Shown here piece by piece: positions 1-8,249 of a DNA stretch of 64,000 nucleotides. The translations under genes and the position numbers were made by a program. Numbering within the stretch: the stretch's first letter is position 1; each line of letters opens with the position of its first letter. The DNA comes from Lysobacter sp. S4-A87 (GTDB lineage: Bacteria; Pseudomonadota; Gammaproteobacteria; Xanthomonadales; Xanthomonadaceae), in assembly GCF_022637455.1 (NCBI RefSeq), contig NZ_CP093341.1:2604001-2668000 (forward strand), read 5' to 3'. The notes under the pieces were generated by a model that made no database searches, was not told where the DNA came from, and was given only the letters and a program-made list of their open reading frames with translations.

Positions 1-1435
1 ACTTCGCCAGCCAGCGAACCATCTTGTCGATCGCGCCGCTGTACGGCGGCTTGAGCAGGTCGCTGGCGGCCATGCGGCGCTGGCGGAAGACCGGCAGCAG
101 CTTGCTGAAGGTGTCGAAACCGGTGCGGCCGTGGATCGCGCCGATGCCACTGGGGCCGATGCCGCCGAAGGGCAGGTCGTGCGCGCCGAAGTGCAACAGC
201 GTGTCGTTGACGGTGACGCCGCCGGACAGCGTGTTGGCGAGGATCTTCTCGACCTTGCTGTTGTCGTTGCTGAACGGGTACAGCGCCAGCGGGCGCTCGA
301 GCGACTGCACCTGCGCGATCGCCTCGTCGAGCGTGCGGTAGCCCAGCACCGGCAGGATCGGGCCGAAGATCTCGTGGCGCATCACCTCGGCATCGCGCGG
401 CGGATCCAGCACCAGCGTCGGCGGGAACAGGCGGTCCTGCGCATTGCGCACGCGCGCTTCGTCATCGAGGTTGGGCGTCACCGGCTCGATCACGGTCAGG
501 CCGCGCGCACGTGCATCGTCGACGTAGCCGCGCAGTCGCGCGAACTGCCCGTCGTTGATGATGCGGGTGTAGTCGTGCGGTGCCTTGAAGTCGCCATAGC
601 GCGAACGCAACTCGGCGTTCATCGCCTCGACGAAAGCGTCGCGGCGCGCCGCATCGATCAGCACATAGTCGACGCCGATGCAGGTCTGCCCGGCGTTGAA
701 CCACTTGCCGGTGGCGATGCGCGCGGCGGCGCGGTCGAGCGGGTAGTCGGCGCAGACGATCGCCGGTGCCTTGCCGCCCAGCTCCAGCGTGACCGGGGTG
801 AGGTTGGGCGCGGCCGCAGCCATCACCTTGCGCCCGACCGCCGTCGAACCGGTGAACAACAGGTGGTCGAACGGCAATCCGGCAAAGGCCGATCCGACTT
901 CCGGCCCGCCCAGCGCAACCGCGACGCGGTCGGCCGGGAACACATCGGCCAGCAGCTCGCGCATCCACAGGCTGGTGCGCGGCGCGTGCTCGGACGGCTT
1001 GAGGTAGACGTGGTTGCCGGCCGCGATCGCCGACACCAGCGGCACCAGGGCCAGGTTCACCGGGTAGTTCCACGGCGACAGGATGCCGACCACGCCAACC
1101 GGCTCCGGGCGGATCTGCGCGCTTGCCGGCCAGAAGCGCCAGCCGACCGCGGCGCGACGCGGGCGCATCCACCGGCGCAGGTGGCCCAGCGCATGGTCGA
1201 GTTCGGCCAGCACGATCATCGCTTCCGACAGCAGGTTCTCGTGCTGGCTGCGATGGCCGAAATCGGCGCGGATGGCCGCGTGCATGTCGGCGATGCGGGC
1301 GCGGAACGCGTCGCGCAGGCGCAACAGGTCGGCGCGGCGCTGGGCGTAGTCCGGCTTCTTCTTCTGCCAGGCCTGGCCCAGGCGCTCGCGGGTAGCGGCC
1401 AGTTCGTCGAGGGGCGTGTCGGCGGTGATGTCCAT
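1..1435 (-). CDS. Coniferyl-aldehyde-type NAD(P)+ aldehyde dehydrogenase (3' end outside window)
   Basis: Oxidises an aldehyde to the acid. The closest family match from memory is coniferyl aldehyde dehydrogenase, whose substrates are lignin-type aromatic aldehydes. The minus-strand frame starts at ATG 1433-1435 (MDITADTPLDELAAT) and runs off the left edge, giving about 478 visible residues, close to the family's usual length. Visible family marks are the NAD-fold stretch GILSPWNYP, the general-base motif ELGGK, the nucleophile motif GQTCIG and the C-terminal GPSGIGAIHG. The start sits 7 nt behind TACACT (1443-1448, minus), so the message may be leaderless. It is divergent from the carbonic anhydrase gene. 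The subfamily assignment is less certain than the ALDH fold. Confidence 0.85.
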   Translation of the reverse strand, partial: MDITADTPLDELAATRERLGQAWQKKKPDYAQRRADLLRLRDAFRARIADMHAAIRADFGHRSQHENLLSEAMIVLAELDHALGHLRRWMRPRRAAVGWRFWPASAQIRPEPVGVVGILSPWNYPVNLALVPLVSAIAAGNHVYLKPSEHAPRTSLWMRELLADVFPADRVAVALGGPEVGSAFAGLPFDHLLFTGSTAVGRKVMAAAAPNLTPVTLELGGKAPAIVCADYPLDRAAARIATGKWFNAGQTCIGVDYVLIDAARRDAFVEAMNAELRSRYGDFKAPHDYTRIINDGQFARLRGYVDDARARGLTVIEPVTPNLDDEARVRNAQDRLFPPTLVLDPPRDAEVMRHEIFGPILPVLGYRTLDEAIAQVQSLERPLALYPFSNDNSKVEKILANTLSGGVTVNDTLLHFGAHDLPFGGIGPSGIGAIHGRTGFDTFSKLLPVFRQRRMAASDLLKPPYSGAIDKMVRWLAK

Positions 1436-1442
1436 ACGGGTG

Positions 1443-1448
1443 AGTGTA
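1443..1448 (-). promoter_or_regulatory. Candidate -10 box for the aldehyde dehydrogenase gene
   Basis: TACACT on the minus strand, 7 nt before the ATG at 1435. Transcription would then start at or next to the start codon. No convincing -35 hexamer is seen. Confidence 0.4.
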
Positions 1449-1517
1449 GACCGCGCCGGGGCGGGCCGAGCAGGGCATTGGCGGACATCGACACCGCCGT
1501 TCAACCCCCCCCTCCGC

Positions 1518-1523
1518 TAGAAT
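1518..1523 (+). promoter_or_regulatory. Candidate -10 box for the gamma-carbonic anhydrase gene
   Basis: TAGAAT, 6 nt before the ATG at 1530. This spacing implies a leaderless or near-leaderless transcript. The same box and spacing occur before polA. No clear -35 is seen. Confidence 0.45.
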
Positions 1524-1529
1524 CGGTCC

Positions 1530-2069
1530 ATGACCATGCGCCCCTACCTCGACACCTTCCCGACGCACGGCGAGCGGGTCTACATCGACCCCTCCGCGGT
1601 CGTCATCGGCGACGTCACCATGGGCGACGACGTCTCCATCTGGCCGATGTGCGTGATCCGCGGCGACGTCAACAGCATCCACATCGGTGCCCGCACCAAC
1701 GTCCAGGACGGCACCATCGTCCATGTCACCCACGAGGGGCCGTTCACCCGTCCCGGCGGAGTACCGACCGTGATCGGCAACGACGTGACCATTGGCCACG
1801 GCGCCATCCTGCACGCCTGCACCCTCGACGACTTCTGCCTGATCGGCATGGGCGCGCGGGTGCTCGACGGCGCCCGCGTGCACCGCTATGGTTTCGTTGG
1901 CGCCGGTGCGGTGATCGCCCCGGGCAAGCAGGTCGGCGAGGGCGAGCTGTGGCTGGGTAATCCGGCCCGGCTGGTGCGCCGCCTCGGCGAGCGCGAGATC
2001 GAGCAACTGCACTACAGCGCCCAGCACTATGTACGATTGAAGGACCGCTACCTGGACATGAACGGGTAG
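1530..2069 (+). CDS. Gamma-carbonic anhydrase family protein (YrdA/PaaY-like hexapeptide-repeat protein)
   Basis: A 179-residue left-handed beta-helix protein of the gamma-carbonic anhydrase/YrdA family, cytoplasmic and expected to be a metal-binding trimer. Imperfect hexapeptide repeats (VVIGDVTMGDDVSIWPMCVIRGD) are followed by the family's metal-ligand region with HVTHEG and later TIGHGAILHACT, which together carry the expected three histidines. Length is typical. The ATG at 1530 follows a TAGAAT box with no room for a Shine-Dalgarno site. Many family members have no proven carbonic anhydrase activity, so the enzymatic role is inferred from the family. Confidence 0.9.
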   Translation: MTMRPYLDTFPTHGERVYIDPSAVVIGDVTMGDDVSIWPMCVIRGDVNSIHIGARTNVQDGTIVHVTHEGPFTRPGGVPTVIGNDVTIGHGAILHACTLDDFCLIGMGARVLDGARVHRYGFVGAGAVIAPGKQVGEGELWLGNPARLVRRLGEREIEQLHYSAQHYVRLKDRYLDMNG

Positions 2070-2144
2070 CACGACGGCAGTCCGCGGCAGGGGGTCGCGG
2101 GCACCGTAGACGCAAGGAAATTCCCGCAAGGGAATGGGGGATAC

Positions 2145-2663
2145 ATGGAAAGTTTCGAGTACCGCAATCCGTATGCGGCGCCGACCGCGCAGGTCCAGCC
2201 CACGGCGGCGGAGCGTTTCGACGACGAACCCACTACCGCCGGACGGCTGCCGCGCCTGCTGGCGGCACTGGTCGATGGCGGCGTGTCGATGGTGATCGCC
2301 ATTCCGGCCATCATCGGTGCACTTCGCTACACGCCGCAGCGCGGCATCGGTGAGCTGGGTGGCTCGCTGATCCTGCTCAGCGTGGTCGGCTACGTGGCCC
2401 TGATCATCTACACGCTGATCCTGCTCAGTCGCGAGGGCCAGACCATCGGCAAGCGCGTGATCGGCATCCGCATCGTGCGTACCGACGGCGACCGCGCCGG
2501 CCTGGGGCGCCTGTTCTGGCTGCGCTACTTCGTGCCGGGATTGATTGGCGCGGTTCCGTACGTCGGCTGGATCTTCAGCCTCGCCAACATCCTGTGGATC
2601 TTCGGCGAGCAGCGCCGCTGCCTGCATGACCACATTGCCGACACGATGGTCGTCAACGTCTGA
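2145..2663 (+). CDS. RDD family membrane protein (first of two)
   Basis: A 172-residue inner-membrane protein. The first 40 residues are polar and proline/alanine-rich. The RDD domain follows, with RLLAALVDG around residue 40 (Arg and Asp of the signature), at least three hydrophobic segments, the EGQTIGKRVIGIRIV stretch between membrane segments and a terminal HDHIADTMVV. The ATG at 2145 has a G-rich ribosome site just upstream. Its stop overlaps the next start by one base (TGATG), so the two RDD genes are translationally coupled. RDD proteins have no single agreed function; here the protein opens a seven-gene operon ending in moxR and DUF58. Confidence 0.88.
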   Translation: MESFEYRNPYAAPTAQVQPTAAERFDDEPTTAGRLPRLLAALVDGGVSMVIAIPAIIGALRYTPQRGIGELGGSLILLSVVGYVALIIYTLILLSREGQTIGKRVIGIRIVRTDGDRAGLGRLFWLRYFVPGLIGAVPYVGWIFSLANILWIFGEQRRCLHDHIADTMVVNV

Positions 2664-3343
2664 TGCTCGACACCTACCGGGAAGTGGTGACACCCGAGGG
2701 TGTCGCCCTTCACCTGCCCGCGGCCGGCCCGGTGCCGCGGTCCCTGGCCTGGTTGCTGGATCTGGCGATCCGGCTGGGCATCGTGCTGTTCTCGGCGATG
2801 GTGCTGGGCTTGCTTGGGCGCAGCGGCGCGGGCTTCAACGCGGTCGTGCTGTTCCTGGTGTACTGGTTCTATCCGGTGCTGTTCGAGGCGATGTGGGACG
2901 GCCGCACGCCCGGCAAGCGCGCGCTCGGGCTGCGCGTGGTCGCCGCCAACGGCGCGCCGGTGGGTTGGCTGGCCGCGTTCACGCGCAATCTGCTGCGCGT
3001 GGTCGACATGCTGCCGTTCGGCTATGCCGCCGGCCTGGTCAGCAGCCTGTTCGATCCCTGGGGCCGGCGCGTGGGCGACATGGTTGCCGGCACGCTGGTC
3101 GTTCATGACGTCCGTGCGCAGGCGCCGACGCCGACCCCGGTCGACCATGTGATGGCACCGCCCGTGCTCCTGCAGCCCTATGAGCAGGCCGCGCTGGTGT
3201 CCTTCGCCGAACGCGGGCCGCGGCTGACCCAGGCCCGGCAGGAAGAACTGGCCGAATTCGCAACGCCCCTGACCGGCGCGCGCGGCACCCTCGCGGTGAC
3301 GCGCCTGTACGGCATGGCCAACTGGCTGCTGGGGCGGCGCTGA
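2663..3343 (+). CDS. RDD family membrane protein (second of two)
   Basis: A 226-residue inner-membrane protein. The RDD domain spans about residues 28-150, with PRSLAWLLDLAIRLG, DGRTPGKRALGLRVV and GRRVGDMVAGTLVV as signature stretches. A hydrophilic C-terminal tail of about 70 residues follows. The ATG overlaps the stop of the previous RDD gene by one base, and the next gene begins one base after this stop. In related bacteria an RDD protein of this length sits immediately before a SpoIIM-family gene in the same operon. Function is unknown beyond the membrane location. Confidence 0.88.
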   Translation: MLDTYREVVTPEGVALHLPAAGPVPRSLAWLLDLAIRLGIVLFSAMVLGLLGRSGAGFNAVVLFLVYWFYPVLFEAMWDGRTPGKRALGLRVVAANGAPVGWLAAFTRNLLRVVDMLPFGYAAGLVSSLFDPWGRRVGDMVAGTLVVHDVRAQAPTPTPVDHVMAPPVLLQPYEQAALVSFAERGPRLTQARQEELAEFATPLTGARGTLAVTRLYGMANWLLGRR

Positions 3344-3344
3344 A

Positions 3345-4361
3345 ATGCGGCAGGAACACTTCATCAAGCGTCACCAGCCCGAATGGAATGCCTTCGAGCA
3401 ATGGCTCGATGCGCGCGGCGAGCATGCCAAGCGCGCGCGCATGTCGCGACGGCAGTGGCACGGTCTTTCCGATCACGACGTTCCGGCGCGCTATCGGCGC
3501 CTGTGCCAGCAACTGGCGCTGGCGCGCCGTCGCGGATACAGCCCGCTGGTGACCGATCGCCTGCAGCTGCTCATGCAGCGTGGCCATGGCCTGCTCTATC
3601 GCACGCCGCCGCCGCGCTGGCGGCGGATGGTGGAGTTCCTGCTGGCCGGCTTCCCGCGCCTGGTGCGCGCCGAGCGCGGCTGCATGGCCGCGTCCGCGCT
3701 GTTGTTCTGGCTGCCGCTGGTGGTGGTGTTCGTCGCCATCCAGCTGACGCCGGAGCTGTCGGCGTCGTTGTTCGATCCGGCCCAGCTGATGCAGTTCGAG
3801 TCCATGTACGACCCGGACGATCCGTTGCGCAAGCTCGGGCGCGACAACGGCACCGACGTGGCGATGTTCGGCCATTACGTGTGGAACAACGTCAGCATCG
3901 GCTTCCGCACGTTTGCCAGCGGCCTGCTCGCCGGAATCGGCGCGGTCGTGGTGCTGATCGTCAACGGCATTGTGATCGGCGGCGTCGCCGGCCACCTGCA
4001 GGCGGTTGGCCACGGCGACCCGTTCTGGCGCTTCGTCGCTGCCCACTCGGCGCCCGAACTCACCGCGATTGTCATCGCCGGCGGCGCGGGCCTGCGCCTG
4101 GGATTGAACCTGGTCGCGCCGGGGCAGCGCCGGCGTATCGATGCCCTCGTCGACGGTGGGCGGCGCGGTGCGCTGCTGTGCCTGGGCGTGCTGGCGATGC
4201 TGGTGTTCGCGGCGTTCGTCGAAGCGTTCTGGTCGTCGATCGCGTGGATGCCGGCGTGGATCAAGTACAGCGTCGGCGGCGTGCTGTGGACGCTTACGTT
4301 CCTCTGGTTGTGGCGAGGTGGACGCAATCTCGACCTCGCTGAGGCCGGCGCCACGCCATGA
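3345..4361 (+). CDS. SpoIIM-family (stage II sporulation protein M-like) membrane protein
   Basis: A 338-residue polytopic membrane protein. The N-terminal 105 residues are cytoplasmic and basic (MRQEHFIKRHQPEWNAFEQW). Hydrophobic segments begin near residue 113 (ASALLFWLPLVVVFVAIQL) and four or five more follow. FRTFASGLLAGIGAVVVL and AHSAPELTAIVIAGGAGLRLG, typical of the SpoIIM/DUF95 family, lie in the second half. The organism is not expected to sporulate: non-sporulating proteobacteria carry this protein in moxR operons. It follows the RDD gene by one base and overlaps the DUF4129 gene by four (ATGA). Confidence 0.88.
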   Translation: MRQEHFIKRHQPEWNAFEQWLDARGEHAKRARMSRRQWHGLSDHDVPARYRRLCQQLALARRRGYSPLVTDRLQLLMQRGHGLLYRTPPPRWRRMVEFLLAGFPRLVRAERGCMAASALLFWLPLVVVFVAIQLTPELSASLFDPAQLMQFESMYDPDDPLRKLGRDNGTDVAMFGHYVWNNVSIGFRTFASGLLAGIGAVVVLIVNGIVIGGVAGHLQAVGHGDPFWRFVAAHSAPELTAIVIAGGAGLRLGLNLVAPGQRRRIDALVDGGRRGALLCLGVLAMLVFAAFVEAFWSSIAWMPAWIKYSVGGVLWTLTFLWLWRGGRNLDLAEAGATP

Positions 4362-6025
4362 AGATCGAATCCCTGACCGTGGCATTGCGACCGCGCACCG
4401 CGTGGGAAGCGATCGAGCTGGGCACCGCGCTCACCCGCCGCCATGCTGCGGCAATCTGGAAACCCTGGCTGGCGCTGACCATACCAATCCTGCTGGCGGT
4501 CAATGCCCTGGCATGGGTGACGGAGTCGTTGTGGCTGGCCGGGCTGGTGATGTGGTGGTTGAAGCCGGTGTTCGATCGCATCCCGCTGTACGTGCTGTCG
4601 CGTGCCGTGTTCGGCGACGTGCCGACCACGCGCCAGACCCTGCAGGCGCAGCGCAGCTGGGGCCTGCGCTGGGCATTGCCGTACCTGACCTGGCGCCGGC
4701 TGGGCCCGGTCCGTTCGCTGTACATGCCGGTCGACCTGCTGGAAGGTGGCCGCGGCAGCGAGGCGGCGGAGCGCCGGCGAACCCTGGGCGCGCCCGCGTA
4801 CGGTGTCGGCGCCGCACTGACGATCGCCTGCGTCCACTTCGAAATCGCGCTGTTGCTGGGGTTCTACGCCACCACGATGCTGTTCGTGCCTGACGAGTAC
4901 CTGTCGCAGTTCGGCAGCACCGTGTGGAAGGTGGTGCAGAACATGCCCGCCTGGCTGCAGCTGGCCAGCAACCTGCTGGCCTGGGTTGCGACCAGCCTGA
5001 TCGAACCGTTCTTCGTAGGCGCGGGACTGGGCCTGTACCTCAACCGCCGCACCGAGATCGAAGCCTGGGACATCGAGCTGGCCCTGCGTCGGCTCGGCGC
5101 GCGCCTGGCCAGTGCCAGTGCGCCGGTGCTGTTGCTGCTGGCGTTCGCGTTCGCGGCGATGCCCGCGGTGTCGCATGCGCAGGACGGGCCACCGCAGGCG
5201 CAGGCGCAGTCCGACGGCGGCAGCCAGGACGAGAGCACGGACGACAGCGCGGACGACAGCACGGACGACAGCACGGACGACAGCGAAGTCGAAGAGGCCG
5301 TGCAGAAGGCCCGCAATCGCAAGATCACGCGCGTCACCCCCGAACAGATCTTCGGCCGATCACTCGTCGACGACGCCAGCCTGCGCAAGGCAGTCACCAA
5401 GGCGTACGCCGATCCCACCGTGAGCCCCAAGCGCACGGTAGCCACCTGGAAGCCGCGCGATCCGAAGAAGCCGGACGAGAAGCGCGAACCGCTGCAATGG
5501 CAGTGGCTGGGTTCGATCGTGGCGCTGATCAGCGAGTTCGGGCTGTGGGTCGTGGTGGGTGTGCTGGTGATCATCCTGCTGCTGACCGCGCCGCGTTGGC
5601 TGGTCTGGTTCCGCGATGGCGTGGCGCGCGAGGAGCGCGAGGTCGGCGGACTGCGCCTGGCCGACCTGGCCGAGCCCGAGCTGCCGTTGCCTGACGACGT
5701 CCCCTCGGTGGTCCGGCGGCTCTGGCGCGAAGGCCGCGAACGCGAGGCGCTGGCGTTGCTCTACCGCGCCAGCGTCGAAGCGATGGTGGCGCGTACCGAA
5801 GCCGTGCTGGTGCCGGGCGCGACCGAGGCCGAATGCCTGCGCGCGTCGCGCAAGCTCGCGCACGCCGAGGATCGCGATGCATTCGCCCGCGCCGTGCGCA
5901 CCTGGCAGTTCGCCGCGTATGCGCAGCGCATGCCCAGCATCGACGACCTCGACACGTTGATCGACGAACTGTCGCGCCGCTTCGCCTGGACGCCGGTCGC
6001 GGCGACGCCGGGGGTGGCGGCATGA
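4358..6025 (+). CDS. DUF4129 domain-containing membrane protein with an acidic tandem repeat
   Basis: A 555-residue membrane protein. Hydrophobic segments lie near residues 35-60, 150-170 and 195-215. A signal-like segment ends near residue 275 (FAAMPAVSHAQDG). An acidic linker of DDST-type repeats follows at about 290-310, then a membrane segment near 390-412 and a cytoplasmic C-terminal DUF4129 domain (VRRLWREGREREALALLYRASVEA). It is longer than a minimal DUF4129 protein; the N-terminal half looks like a separate membrane module with its own secreted linker. Overlaps of 4 nt with both neighbours put it firmly in the operon. Role unknown, presumed part of the MoxR system. Confidence 0.82.
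   Translation: MKIESLTVALRPRTAWEAIELGTALTRRHAAAIWKPWLALTIPILLAVNALAWVTESLWLAGLVMWWLKPVFDRIPLYVLSRAVFGDVPTTRQTLQAQRSWGLRWALPYLTWRRLGPVRSLYMPVDLLEGGRGSEAAERRRTLGAPAYGVGAALTIACVHFEIALLLGFYATTMLFVPDEYLSQFGSTVWKVVQNMPAWLQLASNLLAWVATSLIEPFFVGAGLGLYLNRRTEIEAWDIELALRRLGARLASASAPVLLLLAFAFAAMPAVSHAQDGPPQAQAQSDGGSQDESTDDSADDSTDDSTDDSEVEEAVQKARNRKITRVTPEQIFGRSLVDDASLRKAVTKAYADPTVSPKRTVATWKPRDPKKPDEKREPLQWQWLGSIVALISEFGLWVVVGVLVIILLLTAPRWLVWFRDGVAREEREVGGLRLADLAEPELPLPDDVPSVVRRLWREGREREALALLYRASVEAMVARTEAVLVPGATEAECLRASRKLAHAEDRDAFARAVRTWQFAAYAQRMPSIDDLDTLIDELSRRFAWTPVAATPGVAA
5228..5284 (+). repeat. 12-bp in-frame tandem repeat in the DUF4129 gene
   Basis: About 4.75 copies of a 12-bp unit of the form GACGACAGCACG, encoding repeated DDST/DDSA. 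Being a multiple of three, copy number can change without a frameshift. Confidence 0.9.
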
Positions 6026-7152
6026 GCAGGAACAACCTGCAGGCCGTCGTCATCACCGCGGTGATGCTGGCACTGGTGGGCCTGGGCGTGGCCTGGTGGT
6101 TGAGCCATTACGAGCGCGTCGAGGAATCGGTCGACATGCCGCGCACGGGCGAGGCGCGCAGCAACCCGCTCTACGTGCTGAAGCTGGCGTTGCGCGCCGA
6201 TGGCGTGAAGGCCGAGGCACGGCCAGACCTGCAGCGCGAACGGCATCGCCTCGGCGAACGCGACACGGTGCTGTTGTACAGCGACCCACGCTCACTGAGT
6301 CGCGAAGACGGCCGCGCGCTGCTGGACTGGGTCGCCAGGGGCGGCCACCTGCTGGTGCGCACGCCTCCGCCCGGGCCGTTCGCCGCCGGCACGGTCGTGC
6401 CGGTGTTGTCCCAGCTCGACGTCGTCCCTGCGCGCACACCCATCCAATGCGCCGGCTGGGACGTGCGCGGCCAGGACCCGCACGTGGAATTCTGCAGGGG
6501 CCGCCGCGCCGAACTGCTCGGCACCGCCGGCGAACTCGCGCTGGGCTGGGCCGACAGCACCGGCAACGTGTTCATGCGGCTGGCCCATGGCCGCGGCTAC
6601 GTCGACGTCCTGTCCGACTTCGATTTCCTCGCCAACGACTCGCTCAAGGACATCCCGCACATCGTCCTGGCGCGCCAGTTGCTGGCGCCGAACTACCGCG
6701 CCGGCACCGTGCACCTGATCTACGACGCCGACATGCCGTCGTTCTGGTGGACGCTGGTGCGACACAGCTGGATGGCGTGGCTGCCACTGCTGCTGGCACT
6801 GCTGGCCTGGTTGTGGCTGCGCGCGCAGCGTTTTGGTCCGCTGCAGCCGGCGCCGGCCAGCGAGCGCCGTTCGCTGCTCGAGCATGTCGTCGCCAGCGGC
6901 GAACATGTCTACCGGTATGGCTATGCCCACCTGCTGCACGAAGCCGTGCGCAATGCCTTCCTCGCGCGCCTGCGCCGTCGCGACCCGCAGGCCGCGGAGC
7001 TCGGCGGCGAAGCGCAGGTGGTGATGCTGTCCGAACGCTTCAACGTGCCCGCGGCCGAGATCCGCGATGCCCTGTCCACGCCGATCGCACGCGACCACGC
7101 CGCGTTCCGCAGCCGCATCGCCACCCTGGTGCGCCTGAGGAACCAGCTGTGA
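6022..7152 (+). CDS. DUF4350 domain-containing membrane protein
   Basis: A 376-residue protein with one N-terminal membrane segment (residues about 8-28, AVVITAVMLALVGLGVAWWL) and a second near 250-270 (WLPLLLALLAWLWLRAQRF). The DUF4350 domain lies between them, outside the cytoplasm, with VLLYSDPRSLSREDGRALLDW and GGHLLVRTP. A cytoplasmic tail of about 100 residues follows. The start at 6022 overlaps the DUF4129 stop by four bases (ATGA); a longer in-frame reading from 5833 would overlap that gene extensively and is rejected. DUF4350 proteins are standard members of this type of moxR operon; biochemical role unknown. Confidence 0.85.
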   Translation: MSRNNLQAVVITAVMLALVGLGVAWWLSHYERVEESVDMPRTGEARSNPLYVLKLALRADGVKAEARPDLQRERHRLGERDTVLLYSDPRSLSREDGRALLDWVARGGHLLVRTPPPGPFAAGTVVPVLSQLDVVPARTPIQCAGWDVRGQDPHVEFCRGRRAELLGTAGELALGWADSTGNVFMRLAHGRGYVDVLSDFDFLANDSLKDIPHIVLARQLLAPNYRAGTVHLIYDADMPSFWWTLVRHSWMAWLPLLLALLAWLWLRAQRFGPLQPAPASERRSLLEHVVASGEHVYRYGYAHLLHEAVRNAFLARLRRRDPQAAELGGEAQVVMLSERFNVPAAEIRDALSTPIARDHAAFRSRIATLVRLRNQL

Positions 7153-7186
7153 CCGTCCCGCCCGACTTCACACACGAGTCCACGCC

Positions 7187-8179
7187 ATGAACGCCGACAC
7201 CAACCAACCCCTGGTCCCGATCACCGGCGCCGAGCTGGCCGAACGCGCCGCTGCCGTGCGCGAACAGGTCGGCAAGGCCTTCATCGGCCAGGCCGACGTG
7301 CTCGACCAGATCCTGATCGCGCTGCTCGCCGGCGGCCACGTGCTGATCGAGGGCGTGCCCGGGCTGGGCAAGACGCTGCTGGTGAGGGCGCTGTCGCGCG
7401 CGCTGGACTGCACCTTCGCGCGCGTGCAGTTCACCCCCGACCTGATGCCCAGCGACATCAGCGGCCACGCGGTGTGGAACCCGAAGACGGAGACCTTCAA
7501 CATCCGTCGCGGCCCGGTGTTCACCAACCTGCTGCTCGCCGACGAGATCAACCGCGCCCCGGCCAAGACCCAGTCGGCGCTGCTGGAGGCGATGGCCGAA
7601 CTGCAGGTCACCATCGAAGGCCACAGCTTCCAGTTGTCGGCACCGTTCCTCACCCTGGCCACGCAGAACCCGGTCGAACAGGAAGGCACCTACCCGTTGC
7701 CGGAAGCGCAGCTTGACCGCTTCCTGCTGAAGATCCTGATCGGCTACCCGTCGCGGACCGACGAGAAGCGCATGGTCGCCGCGGTCAGCCAGGGCCGCAG
7801 TGCGTCGGACTTCGACCTGTCGCAGGTGCAGCGCGTGCTCGGCCCGCAGGACATCGCGGCGATGCAGGCCGGCACCGCGCTGACGACCGTGGACGATGCG
7901 GTGATCGACTACGCGGTGCGGATCGTCGCCGCGACCCGTGACTGGGCGGGCATCGCGCTCGGCGCCGGTCCGCGCGGCAGCCTCGCCCTGGTGCGTGCCG
8001 CGCGTGCGCAGGCAGTGCTTGCCGGCCGCGACTTCGTCACCCCTGACGACATCCGCGAGATCGCCAAGCCGGCGCTGCGCCATCGCATCGCCCTGGCGCC
8101 GGAGCTGCAGATCGAAGGGCAGTCGCCCGACGATGTGCTGCACGCGCTGCTGTCGAAGGTGGAGGCGCCGCGCAAGTGA
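7187..8179 (+). CDS. MoxR-family AAA+ ATPase
   Basis: A 330-residue cytoplasmic AAA+ ATPase of the MoxR group, regarded as metal-insertion or complex-assembly chaperones. Walker A is GVPGLGKT at residues 56-63 and Walker B is LLLADE at 115-120, followed by INRAPAKTQSALLEAM. Further marks are TQNPVEQEGTYPLPEAQLDRF (sensor region) and the C-terminal lid GPRGSLALVRAARAQA. Length is typical. It lies 34 nt after the DUF4350 gene and is followed by a DUF58 protein, its usual genetic partner. The rest of the operon encodes membrane proteins, which suggests substrates at the inner membrane; this is inference. Confidence 0.95.
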   Translation: MNADTNQPLVPITGAELAERAAAVREQVGKAFIGQADVLDQILIALLAGGHVLIEGVPGLGKTLLVRALSRALDCTFARVQFTPDLMPSDISGHAVWNPKTETFNIRRGPVFTNLLLADEINRAPAKTQSALLEAMAELQVTIEGHSFQLSAPFLTLATQNPVEQEGTYPLPEAQLDRFLLKILIGYPSRTDEKRMVAAVSQGRSASDFDLSQVQRVLGPQDIAAMQAGTALTTVDDAVIDYAVRIVAATRDWAGIALGAGPRGSLALVRAARAQAVLAGRDFVTPDDIREIAKPALRHRIALAPELQIEGQSPDDVLHALLSKVEAPRK

Positions 8180-8249
8180 GCAGGGCGCCGAAGCGTCGCG
8201 ACATGGACGCTCTCGCGCCTGCGCGATTGGGTCGGGCTGAGGGCATGCG

